Notes: generated by a model from the letters alone, not told the origin. Positions 27,112 through 36,005 are shown, counted from the stretch's first letter. The stretch: 38,445 nt of DNA from Planctomycetaceae bacterium (GCA_028284145.1 JANQSH010000151.1:1-38445), one strand, 5' to 3'. Made by a program: numbers and translations.

Positions 27112-27135
27112 CTCCTGCCGGTTGTTGGCAGGGAG
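27112..27135 (+). terminator. Hairpin between the two paralogues
   Basis: CTCCTGCC (27112-27119) pairs with GGCAGG-GAG (27127-27135), with one bulged base, eleven bases after the stop of paralogue 1. No T-run follows, so it is a weak terminator at best. It may partly separate expression of the two genes or stabilise the first transcript. Confidence 0.35.
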
Positions 27136-27232
27136 TAAGACATGCGCGATATCTGAACCTGCTGAGACATGACCGAGTATAAGGGGCATCGACTCGCAGC
27201 CAGTTGTCGCCGCAGTGGAAAAATTTTTGAGC

Positions 27233-28984
27233 ATGGCGGACCACGGGTTCAAACAGCCTCAACATTACCCGGCCGAGTTTTCTCCATCGCCGCCGCCCGC
27301 TGCACCACCGCGCTCGCAACCATCTTCACAACGGCCATCATCTTCCGTTTCGCAAGCAGGTTCCGCCCCACATGTTTCTGCTCCATCAACTCGTCGCCCG
27401 GTCATCCATTGCCCTGAACCTCCAACTGTACCAGCTCTCAGGAAGTCGGACAGGGAACTGCCGGAAAAGCCGATTCTGAATGAACTTGAGGAACACAAGG
27501 AACGGACCAGACTGGAACGGATTGCGACGGTCATGCTCATTAGCTTTGTGGCGCACAGCGTAATTGCCATCATCCTGTCGTTGTTCCTGCTGCCGATGCC
27601 TTCCACCAAAAACTTCTTCGGTATTCTCTCTTCCATCAGCGAAGTTTCCGACAAGCCAGATGAACCGATTAAAGAGGTGGAGATTCCCCAGGAAAATTTG
27701 AGCGACATTGACGAACCGGAAAATATGCCGGAAGAGATCGTCGAAGCATCCGAGACGCCACTCGATATCCCACTGAAAATCGATGATGTCGAAGTCTCAA
27801 TCGACATGCCGGAAATAGTATCCGAAGGTCCTGGTCCCCCCACTGTCGAAAACAAAGGGCATACTGGCGGTCGCAGCGGGATAACCAGACAGCAATTGCT
27901 GCTTTCGCAGGGGGGCAATGCCGAAAGCGAGCTGGCCGTCACTAAAGGGCTCAAATGGCTCGTCGCCCAACAGCAGCCCGATGGCGGTTGGGCGTTCAAC
28001 GGCAAGTGGGAATTGCGCAACGGTGCCACCGGCATGGCATTGATGTGCTTCCTGGGTGCAGGACACACGCACGAAAAGGGCGAATACCAGCGGACCGTCC
28101 TGGGTGGACTGAACTATCTGCTCAACAACATGCAGGTTGGTCCGGAAGGAGGCGATCTGCGCGGCGGTGGTTCGCACGATATGTACGCCCATCCGCTGGC
28201 AACCATCGCCCTGTGCGAAGCTGTTGCCATGTCCAGACATCGCAATGTTCGCCTTAGTGCGAGCGATCAGGCCAGATTCGACAGGCTCTCATCAGCCGAT
28301 CAGCAGAAATTCACCACGCAAAGACGAACCTCAATTCAAATGTCGCGTCATTTCCGACGCGCGGCTCAGGCGGCGATCAACTTCTGCGTGAACTCACAAC
28401 ATCCTGCTAACGGCGGCTGGCGTTATTCACCTCGCAGTAATGGTGACACCTCCGTCACCGGCTGGTATGTGATGGCACTCAAATCCGGTCAGTCGGCAGA
28501 ATTGAAGGTCCCGCGGAAAGCCTTTGTCGGCAGCAACCACTTTCTCAATTCCGTCTCTGCCAGTCGAGGCGCCTATTACGGCTACATATCGCCCGCATCG
28601 AACAGCCCGGTCACCACGTCGGTCGGCCTGCTCTGTCGTATGTATCTGGGCTGGACGAAAGATAACCCGGCATTGGTGGAAGGTGTCAATTACCTGTCGC
28701 GCCACGGACCGATCATCAAAGACCGTGACATGTATTACAACTACTATGCCACGCAGGTGCTGCATCACTGGGGTGGTGACAAATGGAAACGATGGAACGA
28801 AGTGATGCGTGATCACCTTATCGAAACGCAGAAGGCCAACGGCAGTTGGTTTCCCGGTGGCGGCGGACACAGCCGCGAAGCAGGCATACTCTATGAAACC
28901 ACACTCGCCATCATGACGTTGGAAGTCTATTACCGGCATCTTCCGCTGTACCAGAAGAAGATGATCACCACCGAAGTTCCCTGA
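27233..28984 (+). CDS. Membrane-anchored squalene-cyclase-like repeat protein, paralogue 2
   Basis: A 583-residue tandem paralogue of the 25286 product with the same layout: a cytoplasmic Pro/Ser-rich tail (1 to about 95), one helix (about 97-120), FFGILSS, an acidic linker, GGRSGITRQQLLLSQGGNAESE, and a toroid with QQQPDGGWAF and NGGWRYSPRS. Blocks shared with paralogue 1 include GDTSVTGWYVMALKSG, NYYATQVLHHWGGD and LAIMTLEVYYRHLPLYQKK. The toroid and membrane segments are conserved, whereas the cytoplasmic tail is entirely different (Pro/Ser instead of Lys/Arg), so the paralogues probably differ in inner partners. Either ATG 27233 or GTG 27215 could be the start; neither has a strong ribosome binding site. 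It is 132 bases after paralogue 1. No catalytic motif is recognised. Confidence 0.83.
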   Translation: MADHGFKQPQHYPAEFSPSPPPAAPPRSQPSSQRPSSSVSQAGSAPHVSAPSTRRPVIHCPEPPTVPALRKSDRELPEKPILNELEEHKERTRLERIATVMLISFVAHSVIAIILSLFLLPMPSTKNFFGILSSISEVSDKPDEPIKEVEIPQENLSDIDEPENMPEEIVEASETPLDIPLKIDDVEVSIDMPEIVSEGPGPPTVENKGHTGGRSGITRQQLLLSQGGNAESELAVTKGLKWLVAQQQPDGGWAFNGKWELRNGATGMALMCFLGAGHTHEKGEYQRTVLGGLNYLLNNMQVGPEGGDLRGGGSHDMYAHPLATIALCEAVAMSRHRNVRLSASDQARFDRLSSADQQKFTTQRRTSIQMSRHFRRAAQAAINFCVNSQHPANGGWRYSPRSNGDTSVTGWYVMALKSGQSAELKVPRKAFVGSNHFLNSVSASRGAYYGYISPASNSPVTTSVGLLCRMYLGWTKDNPALVEGVNYLSRHGPIIKDRDMYYNYYATQVLHHWGGDKWKRWNEVMRDHLIETQKANGSWFPGGGGHSREAGILYETTLAIMTLEVYYRHLPLYQKKMITTEVP

Positions 28985-29042
28985 TCGGATCAGCGATCAC
29001 GAAATTCTCAGAACTCTGGGGGATTTTCAAGGATCGCACCTG

Positions 29043-30059
29043 ATGGTACAACGGAAGCCAGGATTGCCCAAACTCAAGATCGCAGCCGCATACCGCACAA
29101 ATAACGGAGCGGCGTACATCGGGGATTCTCGAGAGTTGCTTGAGCAACTTCCTGACGACAGCGTCAATCTGGTGTTGACGAGCCCCCCGTTCGCGCTGTT
29201 GCGTCAGAAGTCGTATGGCAACAAGCCTCAAGACGAGTACGTCGATTGGCTGATGTCCTTCGCGGAAATCGTTCTCCGAAAGCTCCGAGACGACGGAAGT
29301 TTTGTGATCGACCTTGGTGGGTCTTACGAACGAGGATCGCCAACTCGAAGCCTCTACAATTTTCGGGTACTGCTGAAACTATGTGATGAAATCGGATTTG
29401 TATTCGCGGAGGACTTCTATTGGTTCAACCCATCGAAGCTCCCCAGTCCGATTGAATGGGTCAACAAGCGAAAACTTCGTGCAAAGGATTCGGTCAATAC
29501 AGTTTGGTGGCTCGGCAAAACGCCTTGGATGAAGGCCAATTGTTCCAACGTGTTAACCGAGTATAGCGACCGTATGAAGAAACTCCTTGAAGACCCGGAG
29601 AGGTTCTATCAGCCTGCGAAACGGCCATCTGGACATGACATCACTGACAAGTTCGGATCAAAGAACAACGGCGGAGCAATCCCATCAAATCTGCTTCAAA
29701 TTCCTAACTCAGAATCGAATGGCCAATATACAGCCGCCTGCAAAGCAGTCGATGCGAGACGCCATCCTGCCCGGTTTCCCGCGAAATTGCCGCAATTCTT
29801 CATTCGTTTTCTCACAGACCCAGGTGATCTTGTGATTGATATTTTTGCAGGGTCTAACACAACTGGTATGGTTGCAGAAACAGAGGAGCGAAGATGGCTC
29901 TCGTTTGATGAGAGTTCCGAATATGTTGCCGCATCCGCGTTTCGGTTTGTACCAAAGGGCCTGTCAGACGACGAATTGAAGCTGCTCTACTCTCAGATTG
30001 AATCTGGCGGCACCATCGACTTGAAGAAATACTCAAAGCAACTCGAACTATTTTCGTAG
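29043..30059 (+). CDS. DNA methyltransferase, M.PvuII-like (probably N4-cytosine)
   Basis: A 338-residue amino-methyltransferase of the beta class, with motif order IV, target-recognition region, then I. Motif IV is TSPPF (46-50), typical of N4-cytosine enzymes. Motif I is FAGSNTTG (268-275). Between them, FYWFNPSKLPSPIEWVNKRK, DSVNTVWWLGKTPW, RPSGHDI and NNGGAIPSNLLQIPNSESN closely recall my memory of M.PvuII, which modifies CAGCTG; the specificity here is therefore inferred. No restriction enzyme, controller protein or Vsr gene is adjacent: upstream is paralogue 2 (58 bases away) and downstream a convergent secreted protein, so it is an orphan. Its codon use (many CGA, AGC and AAT codons, lower G+C) looks unlike its neighbours, suggesting acquisition by transfer. 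AAGGA lies ten bases before ATG. Confidence 0.93.
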   Translation: MVQRKPGLPKLKIAAAYRTNNGAAYIGDSRELLEQLPDDSVNLVLTSPPFALLRQKSYGNKPQDEYVDWLMSFAEIVLRKLRDDGSFVIDLGGSYERGSPTRSLYNFRVLLKLCDEIGFVFAEDFYWFNPSKLPSPIEWVNKRKLRAKDSVNTVWWLGKTPWMKANCSNVLTEYSDRMKKLLEDPERFYQPAKRPSGHDITDKFGSKNNGGAIPSNLLQIPNSESNGQYTAACKAVDARRHPARFPAKLPQFFIRFLTDPGDLVIDIFAGSNTTGMVAETEERRWLSFDESSEYVAASAFRFVPKGLSDDELKLLYSQIESGGTIDLKKYSKQLELFS

Positions 30060-30092
30060 TCACCGCTGGTGGCTTTTCTTTCGCGGTTACAT

Positions 30093-30596
30093 CTACCGCA
30101 ACAAATAGCCGCCGTTGCGGTAGTATATGCCCCGGTAGCCGCCGGTGTAACCGAACAGCCGCTGGTACCGACTATACGGGCCACGCGACCAGTCGTACAC
30201 AGGATAGGCAGGCACAGCCACGCGAACGGTGCGCGTCTTCGGTGCAGGTTGGGGCTGGACTTTGTGAATGATGACATTCCGAGGTTTCCCGGTCAGGATC
30301 TCCATCGTCGCATCGTGACGATACGACGGATTGGCATCGTACTCCGCGCGGCGGAAAGGAATGGAACGGTAGATCTTCCAGTAAGTCATCTCATCGAACT
30401 CTTCGACTTCGGCCTCTGCTTCCTGAAACGCGACCTGCTCGATCGCGGATTGTTTCGCGGTCGATTTGGTTTGGAGCAATTCTGACGGGGGCACCTTCAA
30501 GGCGGGTGTAATAATCGGACCATCATCCGCCTGCAGGGAAATCAGGGACCAATTGAAGAAGCAGGCAATTGTTGTAGAAAGAACAAAAAGTCGCAT
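30093..30596 (-). CDS. Small secreted protein, Tyr/Arg-rich tail
   Basis: A 167-residue protein that I do not recognise. ATG 30596 has AGGACAG about seven bases upstream and begins a signal peptide (about 1-23, ending SLQA). A longer in-frame start at 30677 would bury the signal. The middle is acidic (EAEAEVEEFDEMTYW), and then comes a short Pro/Val stretch. The last 35 residues are rich in Tyr, Arg and Gly (RGPYSRYQRLFGYTGGYRGIYYR in part), which suggests a surface or matrix-associated protein. It is convergent with the methyltransferase gene, with 33 bases between the stop codons, and diverges from argH across 237 bases. Confidence 0.7.
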   Translation of the reverse strand: MRLFVLSTTIACFFNWSLISLQADDGPIITPALKVPPSELLQTKSTAKQSAIEQVAFQEAEAEVEEFDEMTYWKIYRSIPFRRAEYDANPSYRHDATMEILTGKPRNVIIHKVQPQPAPKTRTVRVAVPAYPVYDWSRGPYSRYQRLFGYTGGYRGIYYRNGGYLLR

Positions 30597-30833
30597 GGGG
30601 TATCTGTCCTGTGGCGTGGTGGAATAAGGCTTCAGTCGAGTGGCATTTGGCTGCGAACCACGACTGGAACAATTCATGTGCGTACATTCCAGCGTAAAAG
30701 TGGGAGGGAGGCAGTGTCAAACCCTAATTTTTGCGAATTCTGCAAGTTGTTGACCAACCCGTAAAGAGGGTCTACAGTGGTCTTTTGCATCAATAGATGA
30801 TTTTTTGGACATGACATTGAGAGGGGTAATATC

Positions 30834-32213
30834 GTGGCCGCAAAAGCCTGGGGCGGACGGTTTCAACAGGGAACTGATCCGCGTGTTGAGACATTCACTG
30901 AATCGATCAGCTTCGATGTCCGCCTGGCCGACATGGACATCCGAGGGTCGCAGGCCCATGCGCAGATGCTCGCGAACGTCGGCCTGATCTCCCAGGAGGA
31001 ATGCGACCAGATTGCCGAAGGGCTGAGCAAAATTGGCGTCGAGATTGCCACCGGGAAAATGGAGTTCCGGGCCGATCTGGAAGACATCCATATGCACATC
31101 GAGAGTGCGCTCATCGAATGCCTGGGGGATGTGGGACGCAAACTGCACACTGCCCGCAGTCGGAACGATCAGGTTTCGACCGACCTGCGATTGTTTGTCC
31201 GCAGCGCGATCGATCAGGTCGATACTTTACTGACCAACGTGCAAAAATCTTTTGTGCATCGCTGTGATCTGGATGAAGGGGTGATCGTTCCCGGATACAC
31301 GCATCTGCAGCGCGCCATGCCGGTGATGCTGGGGCATTACTGGCTGGCTTATTGCGAGAAGTTCGATCGTGATCGCCAGCGTCTGGCCGATTGTCGCAAA
31401 CGAGTGAACATTTCCCCGTTGGGAACCGCTGCGATGGCGGGAACGTCGTTGCCGATTGATCGGGAACAGACGGCCGATCTGCTGGAGTTCGAGGGGATCG
31501 CCGCCAACAGTCTCGATGTTTCCAGCGATCGAGATTACCTTGCCGAGTTTGCATTCGCGCTTTCGTTGATCGCCGTGCATTTGAGCAGTTGGGCCGAGGA
31601 GTGGATCATCTGGTTCTCGACCGAATTCGGTTATCTCAAACTGCCCGATGCCTACACCACCGGCTCGTCCATCATGCCCCAGAAACGGAACCCCGATGTA
31701 CTGGAGTTGATTCGCGGAAAGAGCGCACGGGTGGTTGCCGGATTGCAACAATTGCTGGTGCTTTTGAAGGGACTGCCGATGGCATACAACCGCGATCTGC
31801 AGGAAGACAAGATTGCGGTGTTTGATGCGTTGGATACCGTTGTGGCCTGCCTCGAATTAACGCCTGATATTGTCGCAGGTGCGACGATTGATCGAGACCG
31901 CATCAATGCGCGGTTGCAGGAAGGATTCCTCGATGCCACCGCGTTGATGGAATACCTCATCAAAAAAAGTGTGCCGATGCGCTCCGCACATGGCATCGTT
32001 GGTCGCCTGGTCGCGCTGGCGGATTCAAAAAACAGCCGACTGGATGAACTTTCTCTGAATGATCTGCGATCTGAATGTGAGCAGATCGAGGAAGATGTGC
32101 TGAATGTTCTTGGCGTCGAGAACGCGGTGAAAGTGTTGCAGAGCTATGGCTCTGGTGGCAGAGAACCGGTCGCCCGGCAGTTGGCGATGTGGAAAGAACG
32201 ACTCGCCGATTGA
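30834..32213 (+). CDS. argH: Argininosuccinate lyase
   Basis: It cleaves argininosuccinate to arginine and fumarate, the last step of arginine synthesis. At 459 residues it is the normal length for the fumarase/aspartase superfamily member. It starts with AAKAWGGRF, contains ARSRNDQV, the catalytic-region THLQRAMPV, and the superfamily signature [12 protein letters not shown] at 277-288, followed by [15 protein letters not shown]. The GTG start at 30834 has GAGAGGGG about eight bases upstream. It stands alone, with no argG or argF in the window. Confidence 0.97.
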   Translation: MAAKAWGGRFQQGTDPRVETFTESISFDVRLADMDIRGSQAHAQMLANVGLISQEECDQIAEGLSKIGVEIATGKMEFRADLEDIHMHIESALIECLGDVGRKLHTARSRNDQVSTDLRLFVRSAIDQVDTLLTNVQKSFVHRCDLDEGVIVPGYTHLQRAMPVMLGHYWLAYCEKFDRDRQRLADCRKRVNISPLGTAAMAGTSLPIDREQTADLLEFEGIAANSLDVSSDRDYLAEFAFALSLIAVHLSSWAEEWIIWFSTEFGYLKLPDAYTTGSSIMPQKRNPDVLELIRGKSARVVAGLQQLLVLLKGLPMAYNRDLQEDKIAVFDALDTVVACLELTPDIVAGATIDRDRINARLQEGFLDATALMEYLIKKSVPMRSAHGIVGRLVALADSKNSRLDELSLNDLRSECEQIEEDVLNVLGVENAVKVLQSYGSGGREPVARQLAMWKERLAD

Positions 32214-32352
32214 TGTTGTTCCTTTGAATGTTTCTCTATCACCTGTTTTCTGACGTAGCAGACTCACGACCGCTTGTCGCTGCACGGCTGCAATCAACAG
32301 GGAAGGGGGAAGCGTGCATACCTGAGTCAAATTCACACTGGCTGACTGACAC

Positions 32353-34236
32353 TCAATCATGCGTGGCGTCGTCCTCGTCGAAGTGCGCTTCCGGCTCGTG
32401 TGACCCGACCGGCACACGAACGCTTTCCACAAGATCCCGCACTTCCTGTGGAGGCGGTGGCGTGATGTAACTGATGGCCAGCGTCACCACGAAGTTCAAC
32501 AGCATGCCGACTGCTCCAATTCCCTGCGGACCGATCCCGAAACACCACGTATAGTTGTTGGGATCTTCAATCAGACCGAACCAGGGGGTTTCGACACCGG
32601 GGATAATTTTGTGTGCAGTATTGCCGAGAATGTACATGCCGGTGAAAGCCAGCCCCACGATCATGCCGGTTACAGCTCCAGCGCGATTCACCCGCCTGTT
32701 GAAGATGCCCAGCAGAATGGCGGGGAAGAAAGAGGCGGCTGCCAGACCAAAAGCGAAGGCCACCACTTCTCCGATAAACCCGGGCGGAAAGATGCCGAAA
32801 TATCCCGCGATGACGATCGCCAGCACAATACAGACTCGCCCGACGGTCAATCGTTTGGCTTCGGATGCTTTGGGATCAAAGAAATGGATATACAGGTCGT
32901 GTGCCATCGATGAGGAAATGACCAGCAGCAAGCCGGCAGCGGTACTCAAAGCCGCAGCCAACCCACCGGCAGCCACCAAAGCGATCAATGGTGGCGGAAG
33001 ATTGGCGACCTCCGGAGTGGCAAGCACCATAATATCCTTGTCGATATGGACCGCTTCACTGGCGATGGTCTCTCCTGCGCGATTCTTCATCGCGAGGTTG
33101 ATACTTCCATCTCCGTCTTTGTCGTCGAAGTGCAGCAGTCCCGTTTGCTGCCAACTGTAGGCCCAGGTGAGTTCGGTTCCATTCGGGTCTTCGAGGTGGT
33201 ACAACGTTCGAGGTTCACCGTCGACCTGCTCTTCCACCGCATCTATGACCTTCGAATTGTGCAGCGACTTGATCAGGTTGTAGCGGGCGAAGACGGCAAT
33301 CGCTGGTGCAGTTGTGTACAACAGCGCGATGAACAACAGTGCCCAGAATGCCGACCATCTCGCCGCCCGCACCGTTTTCACAGTATAAAAGCGAACGATC
33401 ACATGGGGCAATCCAGCCGTGCCAAACATCAACGCGGCTGTGGCACAGAAAACATTCAACTTGTTCCCAAATCCGGTAAATGGTTCGGTGTATTTCTGAA
33501 ATCCCAGCGTCGACAACTCTTCATTCAACTGCACCGTGATTTCCGAAAAGGCAAATGCCAATTGAGGTACGGGATTGCCGGTCAGGTGATTGGCGATGGC
33601 AATTGCGGGAATGATGAATGCCAGAATCAGTACGAAGTATTGTGCGACCTGCGTCCAGGTGATGCCTTTCATCCCGCCCAGCACTGCAAAGAAGGCCACC
33701 ACCACCATGCCCACAATCACGCCCTGGTAAACTTCCACCTGCAGAAACCGGCTGAAGACAATTCCCACGCCGCGCATCTGACCAGCAACATACGTGACCG
33801 ATACGAAAATGGCGCAAATGGCCGCGACGATTCGTGCCGTTTCGCTGTAATAGCGGGCACCCACGAAGTCCGGCACCGTGTATTGGCCAAACTTGCGCAA
33901 GTAAGGCGCAAGCAACAATGCGAGCAGCACATAACCTCCGGTCCAGCCCAGCAGATAGACGAGTCCGTCCGAACCGGTGAAGGAAATCAGTCCGGCCATC
34001 GAGATGAACGACGCTGCTGACATCCAGTCTGCCGCAGTCGCAGCGCCGTTGGCGATCGCAGGGATCCCTTTCCCGGCAACATAGAAACCTTCGGTTTCTT
34101 TCACCCGGCTTTGCCAGCCGATGTACAGGTACATCATGAACGTGACGAGGATCAGTGAGATTGTCCAGACGCGCGTGGTCCCCTCGGCTTGTGACGCATC
34201 GCTGGCGAGAAGTACCCATTGAGAAAGATCGAACAC
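32353..34236 (-). CDS. Sodium:solute symporter, large subunit (VC_2705-type)
   Basis: A 627-residue member of the SSS family with about 13 membrane helices, for example VWTISLILVTFMMYLYIGW and GFYVAGKGIPAIANGAATAADWMSAASFISMAG. The latter carries the family consensus region near the sodium site. A hydrophilic insertion between helices (about 320-410) includes FDDKDGDGSINL, an EF-hand-like Asp-rich loop. The acidic C-terminus (HFDEDDATHD) is cytoplasmic. The gene follows the DUF4212 small subunit with three bases between them, the pairing that defines the VC_2705 group (related to acetate/short-chain-acid symporters). The substrate is likely an organic acid, but this is unproven. Confidence 0.93.
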   Translation of the reverse strand: MFDLSQWVLLASDASQAEGTTRVWTISLILVTFMMYLYIGWQSRVKETEGFYVAGKGIPAIANGAATAADWMSAASFISMAGLISFTGSDGLVYLLGWTGGYVLLALLLAPYLRKFGQYTVPDFVGARYYSETARIVAAICAIFVSVTYVAGQMRGVGIVFSRFLQVEVYQGVIVGMVVVAFFAVLGGMKGITWTQVAQYFVLILAFIIPAIAIANHLTGNPVPQLAFAFSEITVQLNEELSTLGFQKYTEPFTGFGNKLNVFCATAALMFGTAGLPHVIVRFYTVKTVRAARWSAFWALLFIALLYTTAPAIAVFARYNLIKSLHNSKVIDAVEEQVDGEPRTLYHLEDPNGTELTWAYSWQQTGLLHFDDKDGDGSINLAMKNRAGETIASEAVHIDKDIMVLATPEVANLPPPLIALVAAGGLAAALSTAAGLLLVISSSMAHDLYIHFFDPKASEAKRLTVGRVCIVLAIVIAGYFGIFPPGFIGEVVAFAFGLAAASFFPAILLGIFNRRVNRAGAVTGMIVGLAFTGMYILGNTAHKIIPGVETPWFGLIEDPNNYTWCFGIGPQGIGAVGMLLNFVVTLAISYITPPPPQEVRDLVESVRVPVGSHEPEAHFDEDDATHD

Positions 34237-34239
34237 GAT

Positions 34240-34560
34240 TTACTCCTCGACTCCATATTTTTTATCGAAGCGATCCATCAACAAGGCGTAAACAAAGATC
34301 AGTACGACAAACACATAAATCGAACCCTGCTGGGCAAACCAGAAACCCAGCGGAATCTTACCGATGGTAATTTCATTCAGTTGTTCGATAAAAAGAATGC
34401 TGCAGCCGTAACTGACAATCGCCCAGATCGAAAGCAGCGAGAGGATGACGGTCAAATTCGTCCGCCAATACCCGATGGGATCGCGAACGACCGATTGAGT
34501 CGGCGTGTTACCCGCTTCATTGGATTCTGATTTGGATTTGTTTTCGGGTGTCTCTGCCAT
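34240..34560 (-). CDS. DUF4212 symporter small subunit
   Basis: A 106-residue protein with two helices: near NLTVILSLLSIWAIVSYGCSILF and SIYVFVVLIFVYALLMDRFD. The blocks YWRTNLTVI, IPLGFWFAQQGSIYVFV and DKKYGVEE are those of DUF4212, the putative small subunit of sodium/solute symporters. It is directly followed by the large subunit. ATG 34560 is taken as the start: a longer in-frame start at 34680 adds 40 residues translated mostly from repeat A, which is implausible. AGG lies upstream at a loose distance. Repeat A copy 6 begins 58 bases upstream of the start. Confidence 0.9.
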   Translation of the reverse strand: MAETPENKSKSESNEAGNTPTQSVVRDPIGYWRTNLTVILSLLSIWAIVSYGCSILFIEQLNEITIGKIPLGFWFAQQGSIYVFVVLIFVYALLMDRFDKKYGVEE

Positions 34561-34618
34561 GTCAAAACCTGAACGGGGTTGTGGAGATTTGCCTGTTGAG
34601 GTAGGAGGCGACCACGAG

Positions 34619-34714
34619 AGCGTATTACGCTCTTCTGTGCCGCGATGGGCGTTGTTCGGCCTGCAAACACAGGCCCCCACCAGCCAGAGACGTCACACCA
34701 AAAAGTAAACTGCT
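34619..34714 (+). repeat. Foldback repeat A, copy 6 (reference copy)
   Basis: The clearest copy, 96 bases. It begins AGCGTATTACGCT, a near palindrome, and the central hairpin is GGCCTG-CAAACA-CAGGCC. It ends AAAGTAAACTGCT. The two ends form imperfect inverted repeats (AGCGTATTAC against AGCAGTTTAC), and inner stretches such as CTTCTGTGCC and GGTGTGACG also roughly pair, so the whole unit can fold back. Repeat B follows after nine bases. The AGCG end faces the DUF4212 gene. Confidence 0.9.
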
Positions 34715-34723
34715 CCAGGCAGT

Positions 34724-34812
34724 ACGGACTTTTATCTGTGGCGGCTTGAACCTCATCAGGAGCTGTAATAACAGTGTGAAGGCCGCTACACTTGATTGTG
34801 GATTGCAATATA
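34724..34812 (+). repeat. Repeat B, copy 3
   Basis: About 89 bases. The first part (ACGGACTTTTATCTGTGGCG) matches bases 73-92 exactly. The second part (GTAATAACAGTGTGAAGG to GATTGCAATA) matches the minus strand of 21526-21590. Thus this copy links the other two into one family. It starts nine bases after repeat A copy 6. Confidence 0.7.
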
Positions 34813-35435
34813 ACCCAACCAGCATCGAAACGAAACCAATGCACGTATTCGCCACGAATTCCAGCGATCCATTTGAGTTTGTGTTATCCTTGATACAGAA
34901 CGATTTAAGAGGACACTTTGCTGAAACTCGATCTGCGGGAGGGCCTCCACATGATACGTCCTTTTCGTCCAGTTGCCGATCGCACGGTTTGCATTCCGGG
35001 GCTAAAGAAATTTCGTCAGAATCTCAAGGCCGACGAACGGGGCAAGGTGCGGTTTCCGATCGAGCATAACAGGGGGAGACCTGTTCCGTACCAATGTGGA
35101 AGAGAACGAATCGGGAACGGACGGTGGCAAGGAGTGCTCGTTGATCCGGCATCACGCGACACTGCAAATGAAACTGCCGCTGGAGAAGTAGACACATTCG
35201 ACAGCAACGAGCGAAAACCTTATTTTCTCCTATACACTTTGGCGAAACGCCCTCTGTCGTTTCCCACTTCATTGCGGGAACAAAAATGCCGATCTTGAGA
35301 ATAAGGTGAGTAGAATTTGCGCGCTCTCCTCGGCAGAAAAGTCTGTTCCAGGGAGTTTGAATCTCTGCCATCGCAACCAAACCTGATATCATGAAACTGT
35401 TTCCGGTTTTGCTCAGCGCGCGATACTCTTTTTAA
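34813..35435. other. Intergenic region, no recognised gene
   Basis: About 620 bases between the symporter pair (minus) and the acidic membrane protein (plus). A plus-strand frame starting TTG 34918 runs to 35298 (126 codons) with AAGAGGA just upstream, but its composition is not protein-like to my eye and no family is recognised. I leave it uncalled. Confidence 0.45.
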
Positions 35436-35492
35436 TTGATCGGCTTGATGTCGGCTGATCGTTCCATTTCCTTCAACACTGTTTCCGTTGTA

Positions 35493-36005
35493 ATGGGTAA
35501 ATTCAGCCTGGCAGTTGTTTCGCTCATCGCCGCAGTTCCGGGAGGCGTTCTCGCTTTTCTGGTCATTCGCGCATTCCTGAGCAAAACGGAAAAGATGTCG
35601 GGGATGATGATCGGCCTGGCCGCGACCACTCTGTTGATGGCGGTGATCGTTACCCTGCTCCCGGTGTTTGTCCTGTTATTTGGCAGTAAGAAGGAAGACC
35701 GATTCGCCGAAGATGAGCACGAGTACCCGCCCGAGGAAATATCTGCCGAACAGGAAACCGTTGCTTACAATCCGAACGAAGAATCGGCAGAACCAGCTGG
35801 CATGATGGAAAACAAAACCATCGCCGATGCTTTCGAAGATGGCGCATTCGATGACGAGGATGCGGACGACGGAATGGAACTCGGTGGCGAAGATGGCGAG
35901 ATGGTCGCCGACGCGTTTGACGATGGCGATTTTGAAGGTGACGACTTCGACAACGCCGGCGATGACGACTGGGACTTTGAAGAGGAAGAAGACCAGTGGT
36001 CGTGA
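35493..36005 (+). CDS. Small membrane protein with acidic tail
   Basis: A 170-residue protein of unknown family. Two helices (about 5-27 and 40-63) are followed by an extremely acidic C-terminal half. Within the tail, ADAFEDGAFDDED and ADAFDDGDFEGDD form an internal repeat about 35 residues apart. The high Asp/Glu content suggests a cation-binding or disordered interaction segment. In-frame starts at 35436 (TTG) and 35448 (ATG) are alternatives; none has a clear ribosome binding site, and I chose 35493 because the first helix then begins right after the start. It is convergent with the flippase gene, 26 bases away. Confidence 0.7.
   Translation: MGKFSLAVVSLIAAVPGGVLAFLVIRAFLSKTEKMSGMMIGLAATTLLMAVIVTLLPVFVLLFGSKKEDRFAEDEHEYPPEEISAEQETVAYNPNEESAEPAGMMENKTIADAFEDGAFDDEDADDGMELGGEDGEMVADAFDDGDFEGDDFDNAGDDDWDFEEEEDQWS

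Noticed and set aside
33046-34020. 324-codon frame antisense to the symporter
   Set aside because: It lies wholly opposite a well-supported gene and has the low-complexity His/Gln/Arg composition of a shadow frame.
34918-35298. Plus-strand frame of 126 codons from TTG with AAGAGGA upstream
   Set aside because: No recognisable domain, signal or membrane segment; composition looks like read-through of non-coding DNA. A homologue search would settle it.
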